Shown piece after piece: positions 61,638-64,000 of a stretch of DNA of 64,000 bases. This stretch comes from Lyngbya sp. HA4199-MV5 (lineage in GTDB: Bacteria; Cyanobacteriota; Cyanobacteriia; Leptolyngbyales; Leptolyngbyaceae), in the NCBI GenBank assembly GCA_019359375.1, contig JAHHHL010000034.1, forward strand, positions 1 through 64,000, read 5' to 3'. Every line of letters starts with the position of its first letter. The stretch's first letter is position 1. A program made the translations under genes and the position numbers. A model generated the notes under the pieces. That model made no database searches, had not been told where the DNA came from, and saw nothing but the letters and a program-made list of their open reading frames with translations.

Positions 61638-63143
61638 TCAAGGTTTTCCTGAACCTGCTTTCTCTGAACCTGGAATGGTGATGTCGATCGCCGTTACAGG
61701 TTGCCCTAACGACTCCAGCGGTGGCTTGATCGTATCCCGATTACCGACGACCAGGGTGGCAAGCTTTTCGGGCTGTAAGTAGGTTTTAGCGACGCGCTGT
61801 ACGTCGGCGATCGTGGTTGCTGCCACACCCTTCTGATAGCGGAAAATGAAATCATTGGGATAGCCAAAATATTCGTAGCGCAACAGCCGAGAAAGGGTTT
61901 GCTCTGGTTGCTGGAAATTGAAGATAAAGGAATTTAAGACAGAATCTTTGGCAAAGGCAAGTTCGGCTGGGGCGATCGGTGCAGTGCGAATTTTCTCCAC
62001 TTCGGCTCGCACACTTTTGATGAACGGCACCGTTGCGTCCGATCGAGTTTGCCCACCCGCAACGAATAATCCAGGATAGTCGTACTGTGGTCCCCAGTAG
62101 GCGTAGACCGAGTATGCCAAGCCCTGCCGCGATCGCACCTCGTTAAAAAGCCGTCCACCAAAGCCATTCAGCACCTCGTTCATCACCGACAGCGCAGGGT
62201 AATCGGGACTATTCACCTGTCCGCCCAGATGCCCAACCTGCACATTGCTTTGGGTCAACTGCGGCTGGTTGACAAAAAAGATGCCACCCTGCTTCGCCTG
62301 TGTAACGGCTGGCAAGGCAGGAAGTTTCGTTTTTGCAGGCTTCCAGGCTCCAAACTTCGCTTCCACAAGCTGACGCATCGCTTTGCTATCAAAATCACCC
62401 ACAATGCCCAGGAGAATGTTGTTGGGTGAAAAATATTGCTGGTGAAATTGCACCAAATCATCCCGCATAATATTTCCCAGCGTGGCATATTCGGTATAGC
62501 GGGCATAGGGGCTGCTGTCACCATAGACCAGCTTGCGAAATTCTCGATCGGCGATCGCATCTGGTGCATCATTGCGACGGGCGATGCCTCCCCGCTCCTG
62601 ATTTTTTGCCAGGTTGAGCTTCTCCACCGGGAAGGCAGGCTGCTGCAAGGTCTCCAAAAACAGATCAAACACGTCTGGTAAATCTTCGGTAAGGGTACTA
62701 AACCCAGCATTGCCTGAGTCTTCATCAATTGAGGTTTCGACGGATGCGGCTCGTTGCTCCAAAAATTCGTTGATGGCATCGGCACTGCGAGTTTGGGTGC
62801 CCCCCGATCGCATCACCGTACCAACTAACCCTGCTAACCCGACTTTAGAAGCTGGTTCCAGGCGATCGCCCGTGCGAATAAACGCACTTCCACTGACTAA
62901 GGGCAGTTCGTGATCTTCCACCAAATAAACCACCATCCCATTTGCCAGGGTGAAGCGTGTGTAGTCCGGTAGCTTAATGGCGGGTGGGGGTGAAAAGGTC
63001 AAATCAGTATAGTGCTTGGGCGTGGCGGCAACGGCTGGATACCATGCCAAAAACAACAGCAGTAGCGGCACTACCACAAAAGAAAAGACCAGCACAATAA
63101 TTTTTGCCGTTTTCTGCTTTTTAGTTTCTGTAGTCGTTGACAT
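61638..63143 (-). CDS. M16 peptidase-like protein lacking the zinc motif
   Basis: A 501-residue protein with an N-terminal membrane anchor (VLVFSFVVVPLLLLFLAWYP, about residues 17-36) and two M16 domains. The first M16 domain starts FTLANGMVVYLVEDHELPLVSGSAFIRTGDRLEP, but the HxxEH zinc motif expected near residue 104 reads GLVGT, so it cannot bind zinc. The second half has the family SPNNILLGIVGDFD and GLAYSVYAYWGPQYDYPGLF. In bacteria such inactive subunits pair with a catalytic M16 partner, which is normally the neighbouring gene; here none is in the window. The next gene is a DUF922 protein. Confidence 0.88.
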   Translation of the reverse strand: MSTTTETKKQKTAKIIVLVFSFVVVPLLLLFLAWYPAVAATPKHYTDLTFSPPPAIKLPDYTRFTLANGMVVYLVEDHELPLVSGSAFIRTGDRLEPASKVGLAGLVGTVMRSGGTQTRSADAINEFLEQRAASVETSIDEDSGNAGFSTLTEDLPDVFDLFLETLQQPAFPVEKLNLAKNQERGGIARRNDAPDAIADREFRKLVYGDSSPYARYTEYATLGNIMRDDLVQFHQQYFSPNNILLGIVGDFDSKAMRQLVEAKFGAWKPAKTKLPALPAVTQAKQGGIFFVNQPQLTQSNVQVGHLGGQVNSPDYPALSVMNEVLNGFGGRLFNEVRSRQGLAYSVYAYWGPQYDYPGLFVAGGQTRSDATVPFIKSVRAEVEKIRTAPIAPAELAFAKDSVLNSFIFNFQQPEQTLSRLLRYEYFGYPNDFIFRYQKGVAATTIADVQRVAKTYLQPEKLATLVVGNRDTIKPPLESLGQPVTAIDITIPGSEKAGSGKP

Positions 63144-63228
63144 TGCTTCCTCAATTGCTCGATTGCATCAATACTTTTAATGCTTTGTGAATTGAATCTT
63201 GATCTTTTCAAAGGCTTGTAGCTTCTTT

Positions 63229-63672
63229 TTAGACTCGCAATATTTCACTCAAGACGATTACAGGCAAATTTGGTACTTTACGGAAGTCGATATCATTGGT
63301 CAGAAAAACAGAACACTTTTCACTCATTGCTGTTGCTGCATGGATTGCATCTGGTGTTCTTAGGCTTGTCGAAGCACGAAGATAGGCGGCTTCTTTAAGA
63401 ACAGCTTGAGTGACAGGAATTGCTTGTATCTCTGATGCTAGTAGTAAACGTTCGTAAGCCTGAACTAAGTTAGAGTTTCTGTTTTTTAATGGAAGAACCA
63501 AGGCTTCCATCAGAGTCAGTTCGCTGCTAATCATTTTAAGCGTGCCGACCTTCAATCTAATCCAAAGCGGTTCTAATAAAGGGAAATAATCTGGAAACTT
63601 TTCGACACTGTAAATTACAGGCGCTGTATCAATATAAACCAAACTGGATTCTGGAATCGTTAGCGTTCCCAT
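63229..63672 (-). CDS. PIN domain ribonuclease toxin (VapC-like)
   Basis: A 147-residue PIN domain protein with the four expected acidic residues: D in VYIDTAPVIY (about residue 15), E in SELTLMEAL, D in RTPDAIHAATA and D in FLTNDIDF. VapC toxins cut tRNA or rRNA when their antitoxin is lost. It overlaps the end of the antitoxin gene by 13 bases, as is typical of the two-gene operon. Confidence 0.9.
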   Translation of the reverse strand: MGTLTIPESSLVYIDTAPVIYSVEKFPDYFPLLEPLWIRLKVGTLKMISSELTLMEALVLPLKNRNSNLVQAYERLLLASEIQAIPVTQAVLKEAAYLRASTSLRTPDAIHAATAMSEKCSVFLTNDIDFRKVPNLPVIVLSEILRV

Positions 63673-63896
63673 GAGTCACGCTCTGCTTGAAGGTAGCGAT
63701 CGACCGCTTCAGCCGTTTTGAACTGCTGCTGACCTGATAGCTGGTTGAGAATGTCGATCGCGGCAAACCTTTTGGACGGTGATCCTGATAGCACCACAAA
63801 GACTTCAACCTCTTCACCGATAGAGCCAGGTGGTATCTGAATCTCAATTTTGTTTCCTGGAAGCACTTTCGTCGTAATGTGTAAAGCCGATTGCAT
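63660..63896 (-). CDS. Antitoxin of the VapC-like toxin
   Basis: A 78-residue protein whose first half (LHITTKVLPGNKIEIQIPPGSIGEEVEVFVVL) is sheet-rich with the PPGSxGxxVEVxVVL pattern of cyanobacterial PIN-linked antitoxins, and whose second half is helical and acidic to bind the toxin. It is not one of the classical VapB families I can name; the pairing and overlap define it. An unassigned ~100 bases remain to the window edge. Confidence 0.8.
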   Translation of the reverse strand: MQSALHITTKVLPGNKIEIQIPPGSIGEEVEVFVVLSGSPSKRFAAIDILNQLSGQQQFKTAEAVDRYLQAERDSWER

Positions 63897-64000
63897 GGTT
63901 GTTTCCCTTGATAAGTCTCTAAGAGGAGGGCGACTGGTTAAGCATCATGATCCTTTGGGTAGCAACTTACCGATCGTCCTGTTTTGGGGCATAAAGGTGG

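Overview
The window is chromosomal DNA from a cyanobacterium, probably a filamentous Leptolyngbya- or Oscillatoria-like form. The evidence is the very frequent GCGATCGC/CGATCG motif, a Ycf66-family gene, a Pix/Hmp-type chemotaxis operon headed by a PATAN response regulator, a PlsY/PEP-synthase fusion, and dispersed GTAGGGTGTGT / GTAGGTTGGGT nested inverted repeats of a kind common in cyanobacteria. No rRNA, tRNA or CRISPR array was seen.

Layout. 1-440: a start codon running off the left edge behind hairpins (possible IS200/IS605-type end), then a ~194 bp multi-hairpin inverted-repeat element. 610-18.6 kb: mostly housekeeping genes (cobalamin-dependent methionine synthase, a membrane histidine kinase, bestrophin-type channel, MnmG, acetolactate synthase with a zinc-ribbon tail, a TPR-FHA protein, pirin, a single-domain nucleotide cyclase, nitroreductase, YdcF). 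They are interrupted by a complete IS66-type insertion (14 bp ends, 8 bp target duplication, frameshifted transposase). 19.6-31.3 kb: a six-gene operon in pixG-H-I-J-J-L order (PATAN-REC, CheY, CheW, two Cache-HAMP methyl-accepting-type receptors with degenerate signalling tips, and a CheA-REC hybrid). It most likely controls type IV pilus motility. 31.9-34.1 kb: glutamate dehydrogenase and an AraC regulator.

34.3-39.0 kb: an ECF42-type sigma factor followed by two DGPF/YCII proteins, a DUF1579 protein, two VOC proteins and a glutathione S-transferase, all on the plus strand. 39.2-50.7 kb: a minus-strand accessory block, most genes with strong AGGAG ribosome sites. It holds a prolyl oligopeptidase, a SpoIIM-like protein, an SDR, three intact CPBP intramembrane proteases plus a CPBP remnant, a GPP34 protein, a frameshifted NTF2-like gene, RidA, small secreted proteins, a truncated AraC and a DsbA-like protein without its CxxC. 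This block looks acquired piecemeal and is partly decaying.

50.9-63.9 kb: a PD-(D/E)XK-like protein, a NarL/NarX-type two-component pair, Ycf66, the PlsY-PEP-synthase fusion, bactofilin, a secreted protein of unknown function, a DUF922 putative protease, an M16 homologue lacking the zinc motif, and a VapBC-like toxin-antitoxin pair.

Repeats are a theme. There are two copies of a 130 bp MITE, an inverted pair of a ~100 bp repeat 14.6 kb apart, several nested inverted repeats, and purine/pyrimidine-rich short tandem repeats. The short repeats occur between genes and also as in-frame linkers inside metH and the PlsY-PEP-synthase fusion.
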